A stretch of 64,000 nt of DNA from Aedes albopictus (taxonomy: Eukaryota; Arthropoda; Insecta; Diptera; Culicidae), in the NCBI RefSeq assembly GCF_035046485.1, contig NC_085136.1, positions 78,571,734 to 78,635,733 on the forward strand, read 5' to 3'. Of the stretch, positions 21,601 to 32,089 are shown in pieces; within the stretch, counting starts at the first letter, position 1; every line of letters begins with the position of its first letter. The position numbers were made by a program, and so were the translations under genes. The notes under the pieces are model-generated. The model saw only the letters and a list, made by a program, of their open reading frames with translations. It ran no database searches and was not told the DNA's origin.

Positions 21601-24600
21601 TCCCGACAGCGCCGTTGGAAACTCCGACTTCACCACCGTAATCTCGGACGTCTCCAATGAAATCGAATCCACGTTCATCACCAACGAAGTGCTCACCAGT
21701 GACAACTTCCTCCGACAGCAACTACCGGAATCGCAAGAGGCCAACAACTCCGAGGAAACCACCGAACTGCTGTCCACCATCGTGACCGCCGAGCCATCAA
21801 CTGAAACCACCCCAACTCGTCAACAGTCCAAACGCCCCGTCCAACGGTTCAACGACAGCCAGCAAATCGAGTCGGAAGTGGTCCCCAGCCGTAGTCCAAA
21901 CCGAACCTTCGGCGGACCCCGTAGGAAGTTCGGTGCATCAACCACAACCACTACGGAAGCTCCAGAAGTGTCCACCATCAAGAAGTTCATCCCATCGCGA
22001 CAGAACCGACCTTCGTTCTCGCTAGCACGTGCACGTGCCTCGTCCACTACAGAAAACCCAACCGAGCAAGACCAACCGGAGCAATCGATCGCCAGTTCAA
22101 CGGCCCGATCATTCTCGCCGACTCGGCGACGCAATCAGCTGAACTTTGCTGCCCGCACCTCGACAACCGCTGCCAGTGCCGGAGACGATACGGAAGCATC
22201 CTCCAGCAGACCACTGACTCCGACGCGTCGACGACCGACATTCAACACGAGCCGAACGCCGCGACCTCAGTCCTTTGAGGACTCCTTCGACAAGGCTACA
22301 GCAGCGCCAGCTGCGGCGAAACCAAGCGCAGGTAGAGTGAGCCGTCCGTCCTCGGCACTGCTTCCAAGAAGGCCGAATCTGTTCGCCCGCACTACGACCA
22401 CCACTACGGAAGCGTACACGGAGTTTGAAACTGACGAGAAAACTACGCTGGAAGAGGAAAGCAGTGGAGAGCGGTATGGACCGAGTACGAGGGGGTACAG
22501 TGAGATTAGGAGACCTTCCTCGTCAGAAGAGAGGGATGGCGTTACGGGACGGTACAGTGCCGAAGTGGAGGACAGCGAGAACGAGGTGCAGCGACAGGGT
22601 AAGAAGTTGTTCGGGCAGCTGGGAAGCGGGAATAACAATTTAGACGATGAGGGTCGATCGCGGGAACGAGGATCGGCGGAGGTAGGAGGTTTCAGAAGAC
22701 CCGGACCAAGAATTGTGGGATCAGGAGGACGAGTGCAAGCGGCGAGGAACAATACCAGGTTTATTTTCCACAATAAGGAAGAGGCATCTTCGACGACAGC
22801 AAGGACCATTACAACGAGAGCTAGAAGGATATTTGGAAATGTGGCAGGATACAAACCGGGTGGTAATGGAACCAGCGCTAGTGCTAGCGCTTCTCCAAGT
22901 GGCTCCGCAACCACGGCTAAACCAAAACTGACTACTCGAGGAAGACCTGTGTTTGGTAGAGCGCGATCAACGACCGCTTCAGGAACGTCCGGAGAAGAGA
23001 AGGTTGTATCGCAGCGAGTGAATGACTCACAGCAAGGAGCGACCACTAGACGATACCAGCCGAAGAAACCGACACGGAAACCGACGTTCACGACAGTTTC
23101 GTTGCCCGTTGGCGGCAGCAGAACTCGGACGAATTTGTCAAGTTTGTTCAACCGTAACCAGCCAATAGTACTAACAACCACCGAGCAAAGCTCGGATCTA
23201 ATCCAACCAGAGACGACAATTCCGAGCGTAGAATCACAGACTCCGGCGATACTGTCGGTGCTGCCAATCGAGCAGAGCGCACCGTCACAGCCAACCACTA
23301 CACCCTCCACACTCGATAGCGAGAACGAAATCGAGAACACCACTTCATACGAAGATACAATCAACACAGTCAGAACTACCACCGAATACTACACAGCATC
23401 CGATGAAACTCTCTACACGACACTCAATACGGCCGACACAATTTACACCATTAATGATAATATCGATATTGATGATGTCAATGTATTGCAGGAACGTAGT
23501 AGAACGTCCACCACCACGGTTCGACCAACGACGCTCTACCACGTGTTCTCGATCGACAAGGAGAGCGAATCGATGCCGTCGTCGACAGAGATTTACCGCA
23601 CTGAAGAACAGGAGATCGAACTGCCGTCGACGAACAAGACGGACAAACTGGTCGAGATCCATCGAGTGGTGGAGATCTACACGAAGAATACCAGCAATCC
23701 GGACGAGATCCCAGTCATGCAGAAGCTGGGTGAAATCAATCGTAAGATCATTATCCGGCTTGTTGAACCGAAGAACAAGACGGCGGAAACCACCGAGGAG
23801 GACAAGGAGAAGAAGAGTCGAACACTGGTGTTCGCCGACAACATATTCAACGTCGAAACCTCCACAATCCCGTTGGAGGGATTGTTCGATGGTGAGAAAG
23901 ACGGAAGAACCGGTCGCACGGAATTTCAGACGACTGAGTTGAACATGGAGGAGGAAGTGACCACCGTTGCGCCCCAAGTGGAGATCGAACGTATCTCTAG
24001 TGTAGACTTTGGATCAACGGAAAAGGAACAGGAGGAACTGGTTACCATTACGCCTCTGATCGCCGAAACGGAACGCTACACTCAGGTAACTACTTCTCCG
24101 CTCAAGCCAGATACAGAACGTAGTGTAGATTTTGAAGACACTACCGTGAACGAGGAGGAACAATCTACGGATTATTACGCTGATGAGTTACCAACGACAG
24201 TGCCGGTTCAGCCTTCGACGACGACGCCGACAACTACGACATCGACGACGACCACGACAACAGAAGAACCAACGACTGTACCTCCCACAGAGGTTCCAGT
24301 CTCATCTTCTACGCAGGTTGTTCACAAGTACACGCTCCCGGCAGAATTCGCTTTCATTGAACCATCCGATGAGCCGACAACGACTACGTTAGCTCCTACA
24401 ACAATGCCACCAACTACCACGACTTCGACTACAACTACCACCACTACAACAACTACCACTCCAGAGCCTCCAACGGCTTCACCCGAGACGGGTGTACGAC
24501 CGCTGGTCATTCCCAGCGTAGAGGCCAAGAAGAAATACACGAAACGTCCCAAGACGACCGTGTACCGACCACAACTGGACTTTATCTACACGAACGAAAA

Positions 24601-25276
24601 CTCTAGCGAAGATGAACCGGCTGTCGCAGTCGAACAGGTAACTGAACCTCTTCCCAGCACTTCCACCCAGAGAGTACAAAGCACTAGTAGAAAGTACGTC
24701 CCCTCGGTAGCACTGCGATCTGGTGATGGTTTGTCGTCCTTCCGAAAGTCCAAGGATATCCAGGTAGCCCCGTTGCCGAAGGCAGCCGCGTCCAGGGCCA
24801 CAACTGCCAAGCCAAAGTTCACAACGACAACTGCAACTCCTAGAACAACGACGACCACCACAACAACAACTACCACAACCACAACCGAGGCGCCGGTGAC
24901 CAAGGTGGACTTCAACATCAAGTACGTTCTGCCGGTCTTCAAGCCGGATCTCGTCAGCGAGCTCAAGATCGAGAGCAAGAACGACAAATACAGCGTACCG
25001 CTGTCTTCGCTCTACCATCCGGACTTTATCACGAAATCCGTCTCCGGCGAGCAGCGACAGGAGCGCCAGTACTCGCCCGTCTATCGACCGGAACTAGACA
25101 ACGACGAGCTAACGCGAGCGCTCACGAGCGATCCCGATCCGGTCGCCCTGGAGGCAGCCAGCCTGGATCGGGAGATTCTCGGCGACCGGAGCACCAACGA
25201 TAGCGAGAGCGAAGAGCGCCTTGAAGTCCGCAGCATACCGTCGTATTTCTACCGGCGAGCTGGGGAGGTCAGTTAA
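6062..25276 (+). CDS. Cht6: Cht6-like (group VI) secreted chitinase with CBM14 and long mucin-like tail; six exons
   Basis: Joined exons are 6062(or 6119)-6693, 6756-6960, 17091-17542, 17606-17877, 17945-19019 and 19087-25276. All junctions are GT-AG and keep frame, giving about 2,941 residues. The order is: signal peptide (hydrophobic core about 27-40, cleavage near AAAA/ENNQ); GH18 about 52-425; Pro/Thr/Arg linker; six-Cys CBM14 524-578; then a Ser/Thr-rich tail. GH18 signatures are all present: KTMLAIGGW, FDGLDLDWEYP (catalytic Glu173, nt 6578-6580), NLLTYDYH and GIMFWSIDNDD. GH18 plus one CBM14 plus a giant Ser/Thr tail defines insect group VI chitinases (Cht6). These hydrolyse beta-1,4-linked N-acetylglucosamine in extracellular chitin. 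The start is unsure: ATG 6062 is in frame, but a good acceptor (CATTCTCCCATTCCAG) ends at 6118, so an upstream first exon is equally likely. The fly orthologue is longer, so more 3' exons are possible. Confidence 0.88.
6756..6960 (+). CDS. Cht6: Chitinase exon 2: GH18 middle
   Basis: The exon reads LLLTMAVPAG through the conserved LLTYDYH strand to DSELNI. It is preceded by a 62-bp intron (6694-6755) and followed by a GTAAGTAG donor at 6961 in phase 0. Confidence 0.88.
7080..7244. mobile_element. MITE of about 164 bp
   Basis: Imperfect terminal inverted repeats read AGGGCCGTGCACAAATAACG on the left. The complement of the right end reads AGGGGTGATACACAAATTAT, and both continue into GTCACGC. 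The interior is G-rich and has no frame. The flanks suggest a TA or TAA duplication. Confidence 0.65.
7400..8920. repeat. Degenerate TTCCTTCAGAAATT-type repeat (+ orientation)
   Basis: Hundreds of imperfect 14-16-bp units such as 'ttccttcaggaatt' and 'cctccagaaat' lack stops in several frames. This generates spurious Phe/Leu/Lys- or Ser/Asn/Arg-rich open frames on both strands. No gene is seen. Confidence 0.75.
8954..9610. mobile_element. Foldback element of 657 bp with arms over 200 bp
   Basis: Left arm 8954-9200 (starts ACGCCTATGTAGTAGGCTGC) is the reverse complement, with mismatches, of right arm 9391-9610 (ends GCAGCCTACTATGTAGGTGT). A spacer of about 190 bp separates them. It has no coding capacity and no clear target duplication. 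Confidence 0.8.
9640..12060. repeat. Degenerate Aedes-type short repeat, switching orientation near 10.5 kb
   Basis: From 9640 to 10450 the plus strand carries 'attcctccagaaatt' units. From about 10480 to 12060 it carries the complementary 'aatttctggagga' units, so the array reverses polarity. A MITE interrupts it at 10197-10360. All open frames here are by-products of the repeat. Confidence 0.7.
10197..10360. mobile_element. hAT-type MITE, 164 bp, with perfect 8-bp target duplication
   Basis: Terminal repeats are CAGGGGGAATGACAC and, on the other strand, CAAGGGGAATAACAC. The duplication CTCCTGCC occurs at 10189-10196 and 10361-10368. The interior is itself palindromic around GCTAACCG motifs. 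Eight-bp duplication and CA(G/A)GGG ends are hallmarks of hAT transposons. Confidence 0.82.
12061..13037. other. AT-rich intronic sequence without recognised feature
   Basis: No open frame, inverted repeat or tandem repeat stands out in this stretch. Confidence 0.5.
13038..13407. mobile_element. Foldback MITE, 370 bp
   Basis: Ends CAGCGTAACA (left) and, complemented, CAGCGCAACA (right) lead into arms of about 100 bp sharing CAAGAGCAAACTTATGTGTC and GGGCCGCTGAATCCGAATC. The centre is AT-rich and non-coding. No clear target duplication is seen. Confidence 0.78.
13408..14447. other. AT-rich intronic sequence without recognised feature
   Basis: There are only short open frames with no recognisable motif and no strong repeat structure. 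Confidence 0.5.
14456..14547. repeat. (CTT)n / (GAA)n microsatellite, about 30 units
   Basis: A nearly perfect trinucleotide run of 92 bp sits exactly at the 3' tail of the minus-strand SINE. It gives the spurious poly-Glu and poly-Arg frames on the minus strand. Confidence 0.97.
14456..14778 (-). mobile_element. tRNA-derived SINE with variant head and expanded tail
   Basis: On the minus strand the SINE begins GGGTCTCCAGTTAGCC and has a pol III B box (GGGTTCGATTCCCG). Its body (GGGCATAG, AACTGTGGAAGT, AAGCCCCAGTGGGGAC) matches the SINEs at 31790 and 47540. It ends in a long GAA tail. The tRNA-like head differs from the other two copies. Near-identical CTTTGARG flanks (14448-14455; 14781-14788) may be the target duplication, two bases off the right edge. 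Confidence 0.68.
14850..16620. repeat. Degenerate TTCCTCCAGAAATT-type repeat
   Basis: This is the same family as 7400-8920 with the same polarity. The Phe/Asn/Ser/Arg-rich open frame at 15127-15513 is an artefact of it. No gene is seen. Confidence 0.72.
16870..16936 (-). mobile_element. Solo end of a pogo/Tigger-like Tc1-mariner element
   Basis: Complemented, the stretch reads CAGGTATACCTCGATTTAGT then GGACCCTCGATTATACAGAC, flanked by TA. This resembles the termini of pogo/Tigger-like elements. No partner terminus is visible nearby, so it is a relic. Confidence 0.4.
17091..17542 (+). CDS. Cht6: Chitinase exon 3: GH18 C-terminal half
   Basis: The exon opens with DYSIKFYLN, contains LVLGIPTYGRSYTL and the substrate-binding GIMFWSIDNDDFRG, and ends in LLAST. 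The donor GA/GTGAGT is in phase 2. The following intron, 17543-17605, is 63 bp. Confidence 0.9.
17606..17877 (+). CDS. Cht6: Chitinase exon 4: Arg/Ser/Thr linker
   Basis: It encodes a basic, proline- and threonine-rich linker (PSRPRKPSRSRSRPGTTSRN, then TTT runs) between GH18 and CBM14. The intron after it (17878-17944) is 67 bp. Its acceptor is TCTTCCCCTTACAG. Confidence 0.87.
17945..19019 (+). CDS. Cht6: Chitinase exon 5: CBM14 and first Thr/acidic segment
   Basis: It starts with the peritrophin-A type chitin-binding domain: six cysteines (C524, 536, 542, 557, 570, 578), the CKKYFWC core and FNKLADSCDY. Thr runs follow, then an acidic patch (DYSDEEEDEVQPEEDPK), a predicted helix (KELIALIKKVGGIEELERQL), repeated 'YVSIRRQRPTTA'-like motifs and a Gln run. 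The donor is CG/GTGAGT and the intron 19020-19086 is 67 bp. Confidence 0.9.
19087..25276 (+). CDS. Cht6: Chitinase exon 6: 6.2-kb mucin-like exon with stop
   Basis: One exon gives 2,062 codons plus TAA. Residues about 1150-2235 (nt about 19900-23160) repeat a loose module: a basic, Phe-containing block (SRRRLGRRKL, RRKFG, FTRRQRLPFGR) followed by Thr/Ser runs and an acidic 'TEAP' patch. I count about 19 of these modules. Nt 23160-24480 is acidic and Thr-rich with a non-repetitive helix-like block (KLVEIHRVVEIYTKN). The last 800 bp carries Tyr/Pro motifs (YRPQLDFIY, YVLPVFKPDL, YSPVYRPELDNDE). Thr/Ser content predicts heavy O-glycosylation. The antisense Val-rich frames are shadows of the ACN codon runs. 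The stop overlaps a donor-like GAG/GTCAGT. Confidence 0.88.
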
Positions 25277-27050
25277 GCCCCTATAAACATCCCTCCTCAC
25301 TTGGTCCGACCAACAACGGGAAACAAAATCCAGCAAATCCCTTCTCACATTTTCCATTTGGTCAAGAATGTTGCATGCGCCGGGATACAGGAAGCTGACC
25401 CCGTATGATACGTGAATGTATTTCCGTTCTGCTGGCAACCCCGCCGAGGGTTGCCATCGTATTTTATATATCTCTAATCCTCTGAAACAACGAGATGCCA
25501 TAGATTTTAACTAATTTATTGTTGTTTCTTCTAACTTTTTTTTTATTCGGAAAAAGTGACCCCTATTCTTTGTTGCCCTAATCTGCTTGTTTGTATGTGT
25601 CCAATCCCCCTGTTGATGATGATATTACCATGGTAACGAGCGCGTTTATCTGTATATGTTTGTGTGTGTGAACGGTATTTATTCTAACCTTTGAAGGGAG
25701 CGCCCATTCCCTTTGTGTAGTTTCCCTGTTGTACGTATAATACTCAACCTTTCTTCACCTTTAGTACGTAAGTTTGTGTGTTCAACAACATGCCCACACA
25801 TACACACACGAACACCACTACCAGCGTGATTGACTGCTCTGCTTATGTTGTTGTTGTTGCTGTTGTTGATGCACCCTACAAGTCTTCCCTCCATATTCGA
25901 GTCAGTGTGAATGATTGTGATTTTACAATAACCTCACCTTTTTCTTTCGATGCACCCCCGCACCAAAATCTGTTGTTGCTTCACCTCTTTTTCTTGCGCA
26001 CCTTGTTTTTGTATTTTAATCAACACCTTCCCAGCTGTATTATCTATATAGAAAACGAACAACCAACACTTGAAACAAGTTAGTTTTAGCTAAACAACGC
26101 TAGTCTTTAAGTAAAAGTGAAAACACAAAGCACAAGATGGCGTCCGTCAATGCTGCCCTGTCACGTCTGTCAGCAGCAGCGACTTGGACACTGACGCACA
26201 CAAAATGGACGACAGTGAAGCAGAAAGTGGAAACAAAGAGTGCCGTGCGATCGCGTTTCGCACAACCGTGCAGAAGTGTTAGGTTAAGGTTAGGATTTCG
26301 GATGCATCGTAGGTTTTAGATCTTTATTTTTATACTCCTACGACACTGCCAGAAAACAAACAACTTCTACTCTACCAACTGTTTCACACAGACAGTCGTG
26401 CGATTTAGTGTAAATAACATTTATTGAACACACTCTCCCCCTGGCTACTATTGCCTGTCACCCCCTGTTGTCACTATCCGAGCAAAACTGCAGACACAAG
26501 TAAACAGTAAATCGAAGCGGAAGACGAAAACAAATCAAAAAACGTGTACATAGTTAAATAGTTTCCTTTAGTCATATTTAATGTTAAAAACAATTAGCGC
26601 GAGCGAAGAGAAGCGTACATAACACTGCGAGATAGGAGATCGCTGCGAGACCCAACTCTCCCACACAAGTATAAACAAAAAACAAAACATACCAAGAGCT
26701 GTTAGCACTGTTTTTGTATACATAAAAACACTGGAACAAGCATACGAAAATGTTCAAAACAAAAACAACACACTTGTATTTATTCCCACCGCTGCTAGTT
26801 TTTAAGTGCCATCTTACCATGGTTTAGTGTTGCTGCTGCGTGACACTTCACTGTTATCATTCTCACTGTAGTTTCATAAGAGTGCCATATTCGCAAATTC
26901 ATCCACCCAAAGGGTGGTTCATCGTTTGCCGTCGTTCACCGTCGTTCATTCCACGTCAACACAGAAAGAAAAACAAACACTAACCGGTGCGTGAGCGGAA
27001 GAGCTCCTGAAAGAAAGGTGGCGTAGGCCGAGCGTCAACTGTAAGTAGGC
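25277..27050 (+). other. Probable 3' UTR / downstream flank of the chitinase gene
   Basis: Unique, non-repetitive sequence is rich in CA and GT tracts (TTTGTGTGTGTGAAC; CACACATACACACAC), unlike the arrays on either side. I see no canonical AATAAA within it. If the gene continues by splicing at 25268-25270, this would be intron instead. Confidence 0.45.
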
Positions 27051-28000
27051 TTTGATTTGTTTCTATCTGGTCCCGCGGATGAATGCTGCTAGCATGCGAA
27101 TAACTGTCCGATGTAGGAGATCTTTACTCGAATCAAATATCACAAGAAGATGAACTCGTGCTCTGAACTATACTTAAATTCAGCCGTTTTTTTTTGCGTT
27201 AACTAGCGTCGTTAAGTTAATTTGCTATAAGAGATGAACCAAATCATTTTCAAGGACAAGTGATCCAGTATACGAGTTCACTCGTTTGATGAGGTATCGT
27301 GGTTAACCGTCACTGATCATGCAAACGAATTCATTTGCATGTATTGAACGACGGCCTAGTAAACTACGATGCTAGAGACGAATGCCCCAGAGGTAAAGTC
27401 TCTCTAAAGAAAAAAAAAACTACGATGCAACTCGATGCAATTCACTAATTTGATGACAAATGGTGAATTGTTCACTCAAAATGAACTATTTAGTTTCTTT
27501 AAATCATCTAAATGTACACATGTAACATTTAATCGTTCAGTGCACAAATTCATAGGCCATAGGAATCGAATGAATGTGAATGAATTTAACGAAGAGAAAA
27601 AGTGGATTCCTAATATTAAAAAAAGTGACAGATGCTTCATCCTCATTCACGCTAGATGAACGAGTTCAGTAATTTGACATTTGAGCGGCACCATGTTTGA
27701 GTAAATGAAAATGAAGGTTTCCATGGTCACCTAGATAACATGACACCGCTCAACAGTCAAACGAGTGAACACAAGCATGGGTCCACGAGTACAAGTTCAT
27801 TTTCAGTAAACGGAAAATCGTATAAAAGACAAACTGGGGAACTCTGGTGAATCGCTACCTTACGTCATCGCTTTGGGATTTCTTATGGGAGTTTCGTGAA
27901 CTCTTTTTCCTGGTAAATTACCGTTTTCAATAAAGTTTCATTAATGAATACCCAAATAACACTGTTAGTAGTATATTGACAAACTAATGGAAAAATATTG
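27051..28000. other. Unassigned sequence, possible weak foldback
   Basis: No gene is seen. GTTCACTCGTTTGA near 27271 recurs in inverted form near 27760 (TCAAACGAGTGAAC), suggesting ends of an old inverted-repeat element. The rest is AT-rich. Confidence 0.35.
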
Positions 28001-31000
28001 AAAACGCTTGTAGATCTGAAGTCTCGGATTCCTGTCGAATGTGAAATCTCAACTTCATTTTAACTCGTATTACGCGAAACATTTCTGTGAATGTTTTGGA
28101 GAAGTTTTCGACTAAATGTATAAAGCAATGCCTGAAAAATAAATGATAAATTTTTCAAATATCCTTTTGCGAAAATTGCGAGTAAAACCCAGGAGAAGCT
28201 CTGGGCATTTTTCACAGCTATTTTCCAATGGTTTTGCACAGTTTTTATAACACTGTTATGATTAAGTATAGAAACAAATATGATAAAATATTCAAATGTA
28301 GTTCTCTTGAAGTTCTGTATGTTGAAGAGATTTCATCCTTTTAACTAGGCTTTCCTAGCAAATATCCTGGAAGTTGTGAGTTCAACTAGACGAGTATTAC
28401 TAACAGAACATGTTCAAAACTCCTGGAAAATATGTGGGAAAATTTCCGACAAAATCTGAATAACATTTTGCAAAACATTTGAAATTTTTGAAAATTACTC
28501 GTTTTGTTTATTTTTTTTTTATATATATATAATTTTATGATATTTTGTGAGGTACCAAAAATTCCAAGAATGATTTACGTATAAATATATCTTTTTGTTT
28601 GTTTAAAAATCGTGAAAATAATATTCGTTCTGAAAGTTGTGAATATATTGGAATAAATTTCAGAATGGGAAATTCGGATGAATTTCCGAAAAACTTAAAA
28701 TGACCTAATTATTCAAAAACTCATGACGATTTCATTGTTTATTTTTGTTAGACTTCTTATTTTCTTTCTACTCACAGTAAATTTGGAAAAAATAAGTCTT
28801 TTGGAATTCATGAACAACTTGTTGATTAAGAGGTTTATGATGAGTTTCCAGTGTTTCACTTATGATGTATATGAAACATATACTAAAGCAACAAATTCTG
28901 AACACTCCGATTTTTTTTTAATTTTCTCACTTGGAAGTATTTCTGGCCAAATTCTGCACCAGCTTCTAATGGAAATCCTGAAATTACTGTGGAGAAAATG
29001 TTGTAGAATACTGAAAAACACTTCACTTGGCTGCACTTTTACAAAAATGCATGATATTTTTTTTCCTGGATAAGCTTTCGGCTGTTCTCTGGGAAAAACT
29101 ATGTGAAATCCCCTGTGAGCCACCACCATTGGGGCTTCTGGTTTGTAGCAGTGTATTTTCAGAAAACCTTAATGAAAATCGTATGAAAGTTCAAATAGTG
29201 TTCAATTTTCTTTTTTTTTCAAAAAAATGTCCATGGTTTTGTGATAAAAGTTTTGCAGAGTGTTGCATAGAACTTTCACTGCAATTTGATTGAATAATTG
29301 TGAAAGATATCTTGTTAAATAAGCTTGAACATTTCTAAATTTGAATCAAACTCATAAAGTATTCACCCTTAAAGAAAAAAAAAGTTTCAAAAACATTTTT
29401 CCTTTTTTATATTATTTCCATGCAGGTTTTGGAAAACACTTCTGTTAGTATTTCTGATGGATTTTTTTGGCAAACGTTCGACAAAAATGTTTGGCAAAGC
29501 TGGTAGAAATATTTTAAATTTATTTAAAAAAATACTTTGGATGAGAACTGAATGAATTTCTGGAAGTAGGCAATTTGGACAAAAATTTAAAAATTTGAGC
29601 CGAACAAATTTATTGAAAATAATGTGAGGCATTTGTGATAAAATTCTGCAGAAGAGGAGTTCCTGGAGAAAGTTCCGGATATATTTGGTGAAATTATTTA
29701 CAAATCCTAAAGGTTTGATCCACTTGTTAAAATACACTTAACCATTCCTCGAGACTGAAGAAGTCTGTAAGTCGTGAACGAAATAGGCCTATCCATTGCT
29801 CGTCCTTTCTAGTTTTTTTCCTTTAAAAGTGATTGATTTCTATTTTTTCTTTTTGCAAAAGTGAAGAAATAGTGAAATGTATTTTATTTTTTGTTTAATG
29901 TTTCAAGTTTTTTGGTAGCATAATGATAGCAATCTAAAAACCAATCATGAAGATACTTTTTGTTTATGCTCCAAAGCAGCTTTTAGACTAGTTAAAAAAT
30001 AAAAATATGTTAAAGTCGATAATATTTTATTGCACTTTCTTTAAACTTCACAAAATAGGTTGTTAAGGAAATTAAAAAAAAACTGAAAAATAAAACTCCT
30101 GCGGTGTCAATTTTGAGAATTTGTCTGACTAAATTTCGTACGGAAATCCTTCAAACTTTTGTCGAAAACACCATTTTTATCCAAACATCACAACACATAT
30201 TCGGGTTGATTGTTGAAGAAATTCACTGCGCAATTTTGGGAAAAATCTGAGAAAAACATTTTGCCCTAAATATCTTCTGAAATGTATGACCAACATCTTG
30301 GAAAAAATCTCAGCCCGCAGTTAATCACATTTCCAGAACTTTTATGGAAAGAATATATTTGTATTGAAGTTTCCACAGAATGCATAGGAAAAAAAATGAA
30401 AACATGCCGTGAAAACGGCTGCCAGAAATTGAAGTAATATTCCTGGATTTTTTTAGACGGAGTTACATTCAATGCTACACGAAAGTTTGAAGTGGAGTGT
30501 TTTTTTTTTTTTAATCGGAGTTTTACAGAAAATTTCTGGTGTTGATTTCAAAAGATCTTTTTTTATTATAAATTTTTTGAAAAAAATTGGCAGAGAACGT
30601 TTACCGTAATTTGGTAAGATAATTGTGTAAGTATTTTTACCAATTTCTGGCCAAATATATTTAAAAAAAATCTGAATAAAAATAATGACGTATTTACTCG
30701 TAAAGAACATTTTTAAAAAAATACTAAAATTTTTAGAGAAACTTCTACGAAAATTATTGACGACGTTCCCGGGGGATGTTCACCCGAAAAGGCCGTCAAC
30801 AATACTTTAAAAGTTTGATTTAAAATTCGTGTTTTTGTTTAGAAAAAAAAGTAAGAGATTTCGGATGAACTTTGAAGAAATTTCTCGAATTACTTTTGTG
30901 TAAAATTTAAATTTTAAAACGAAAAATTCCTGGAAAAGGATGTGAAACATTTGTGGAAACGCTCTGCAGAAGAATATTTCTTGAAATACATTCCGGTTTA

Positions 31001-31600
31001 GATAAAATTCTTTGAATACCCTAGAGAGATTCATTTGCCACAAAAAAAATCTGGCGAAATTCCTAGATAAATATTGCGGATAATTTCGCATAAAATGTCC
31101 CAATCATTTTTTGGTAAAATTGCTATTGGAGGTAACTGTGACTCTACATGAACATGTATGGATGGTTGTCTGTCGCAAATAGTGGCGGCAGTTTTGAAGA
31201 AATGTTTGGCTTTATTTATAATCAATAGGACGCAATCAGTAAAGTACTAGATTGAAAGTAGTAGCAAACAAAAGTATCGAGAAATATATTGTATAATTCC
31301 AAGAAAAAATCAAGGAGGAATGTTTTTTAGAATATCCACAGAAATATTTTACCATTATTGTTTTGAAAATCTTGAACTACCTTTTAATGCATTTTCAGGA
31401 TTTTTTTTTGGAAAAAAATCAATGAAAGAACATATACTAGAGTTCGCGTTAAATTTACAGTAAACATTCGAAAAATAAAACCTGATGCAAAGTGAAGTGA
31501 GATTCTTGGAGAGTTTTCTGGACAGATTGCATAAGGAAATTTGTAAGGAGTTTCTGTCGAAGTTCCTAGAGCGGAATTCGGAATTTTCATGTTTTTATTT
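28001..31600. repeat. AT-rich degenerate long-period repeat
   Basis: Loose repeats of 'gaaaattcctggaaaa' and 'catttgtg..aa..ctctgcagaagaa' recur; for example 29625-29670 resembles 30940-30985 in the same orientation. Phe/Lys/Asn-rich frames on both strands reflect composition only. No gene is seen. Confidence 0.5.
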
Positions 31601-31789
31601 ATTTATTTTTTTTTTTTATTTTATATGTTGCAACGACTCACATCGCTTTTGACCAGAAACTGCACAGATTGTACATTTCTCACACTCATAAACATCACAT
31701 AAAACTCTCAGTGGCCAAATTGAAGAATTTCAATTTCAGATAACTCTCGGGGGAAAGGAAAGCCTTAGCAGTAAGCTCGTGACTATTCT

Positions 31790-32068
31790 CTCTCCTCTTC
31801 TTGGCGTAACGTCCTCACTGGGACAAAGCCTGCTTCTCAGCTTAGTGTTCTATGAGCACTTCCACAGTTATTAACTGAGAGCTTCCTCTGCCAATGACCA
31901 TTTTGCATGTGTATATCGTGTGGCAGGCACGAAGATACTCTATGCCCAAGGAAGTCAAGGAAATTTCCTTTACGAAAAGATGCTGGACCGACCGGGAATC
32001 GAACCCGTCACCCTCAGCATGGTCATGCTGAATACCCGGGCGTTTACCGCCTCGGCTATATGGGCCCA
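31790..32068 (-). mobile_element. Feilai-like tRNA-derived SINE
   Basis: The minus strand begins GGGCCCATATAGCCGAGGCG (A box TAGCCGAGGCGG). It has the B box GGGTTCGATTCCC, then a body ending AGGCTTTGTCCCAGTGAGGA and an AGAGGAGAGAGAA tail. A perfect 10-bp duplication TGACTATTCT flanks it (31780-31789; 32069-32078). It is nearly identical to the copy at 47540-47816. Confidence 0.85.
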
Positions 32069-32089
32069 TGACTATTCTACAAGACCAAT

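Noticed and set aside
17040..25018. Long antisense and alternative-frame ORFs opposite the chitinase exons, including Val-rich ones
   Set aside because: They are shadows: the reverse of ACN threonine runs reads as valine-rich frames, and the sense strand has domains and spliced continuity.
26137..26319. 61-codon open frame with a good ATG context after CACAAG
   Set aside because: No recognisable domain; it lies in the probable 3' UTR, is followed by no splice site I can support, and its codons look non-coding.
27030..27050. Donor-like CAACT/GTAAGTAGGC, possibly the end of a non-coding exon
   Set aside because: A lone consensus donor without a matched acceptor or promoter is expected by chance in this much sequence.
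32041..32068. tRNA gene
   Set aside because: A and B boxes are present, but the sequence continues into a conserved non-tRNA body with a tail and target duplication, so it is a SINE. The heads at 14.7, 38.5 and 47.3 kb likewise show no complete cloverleaf that I can draw.
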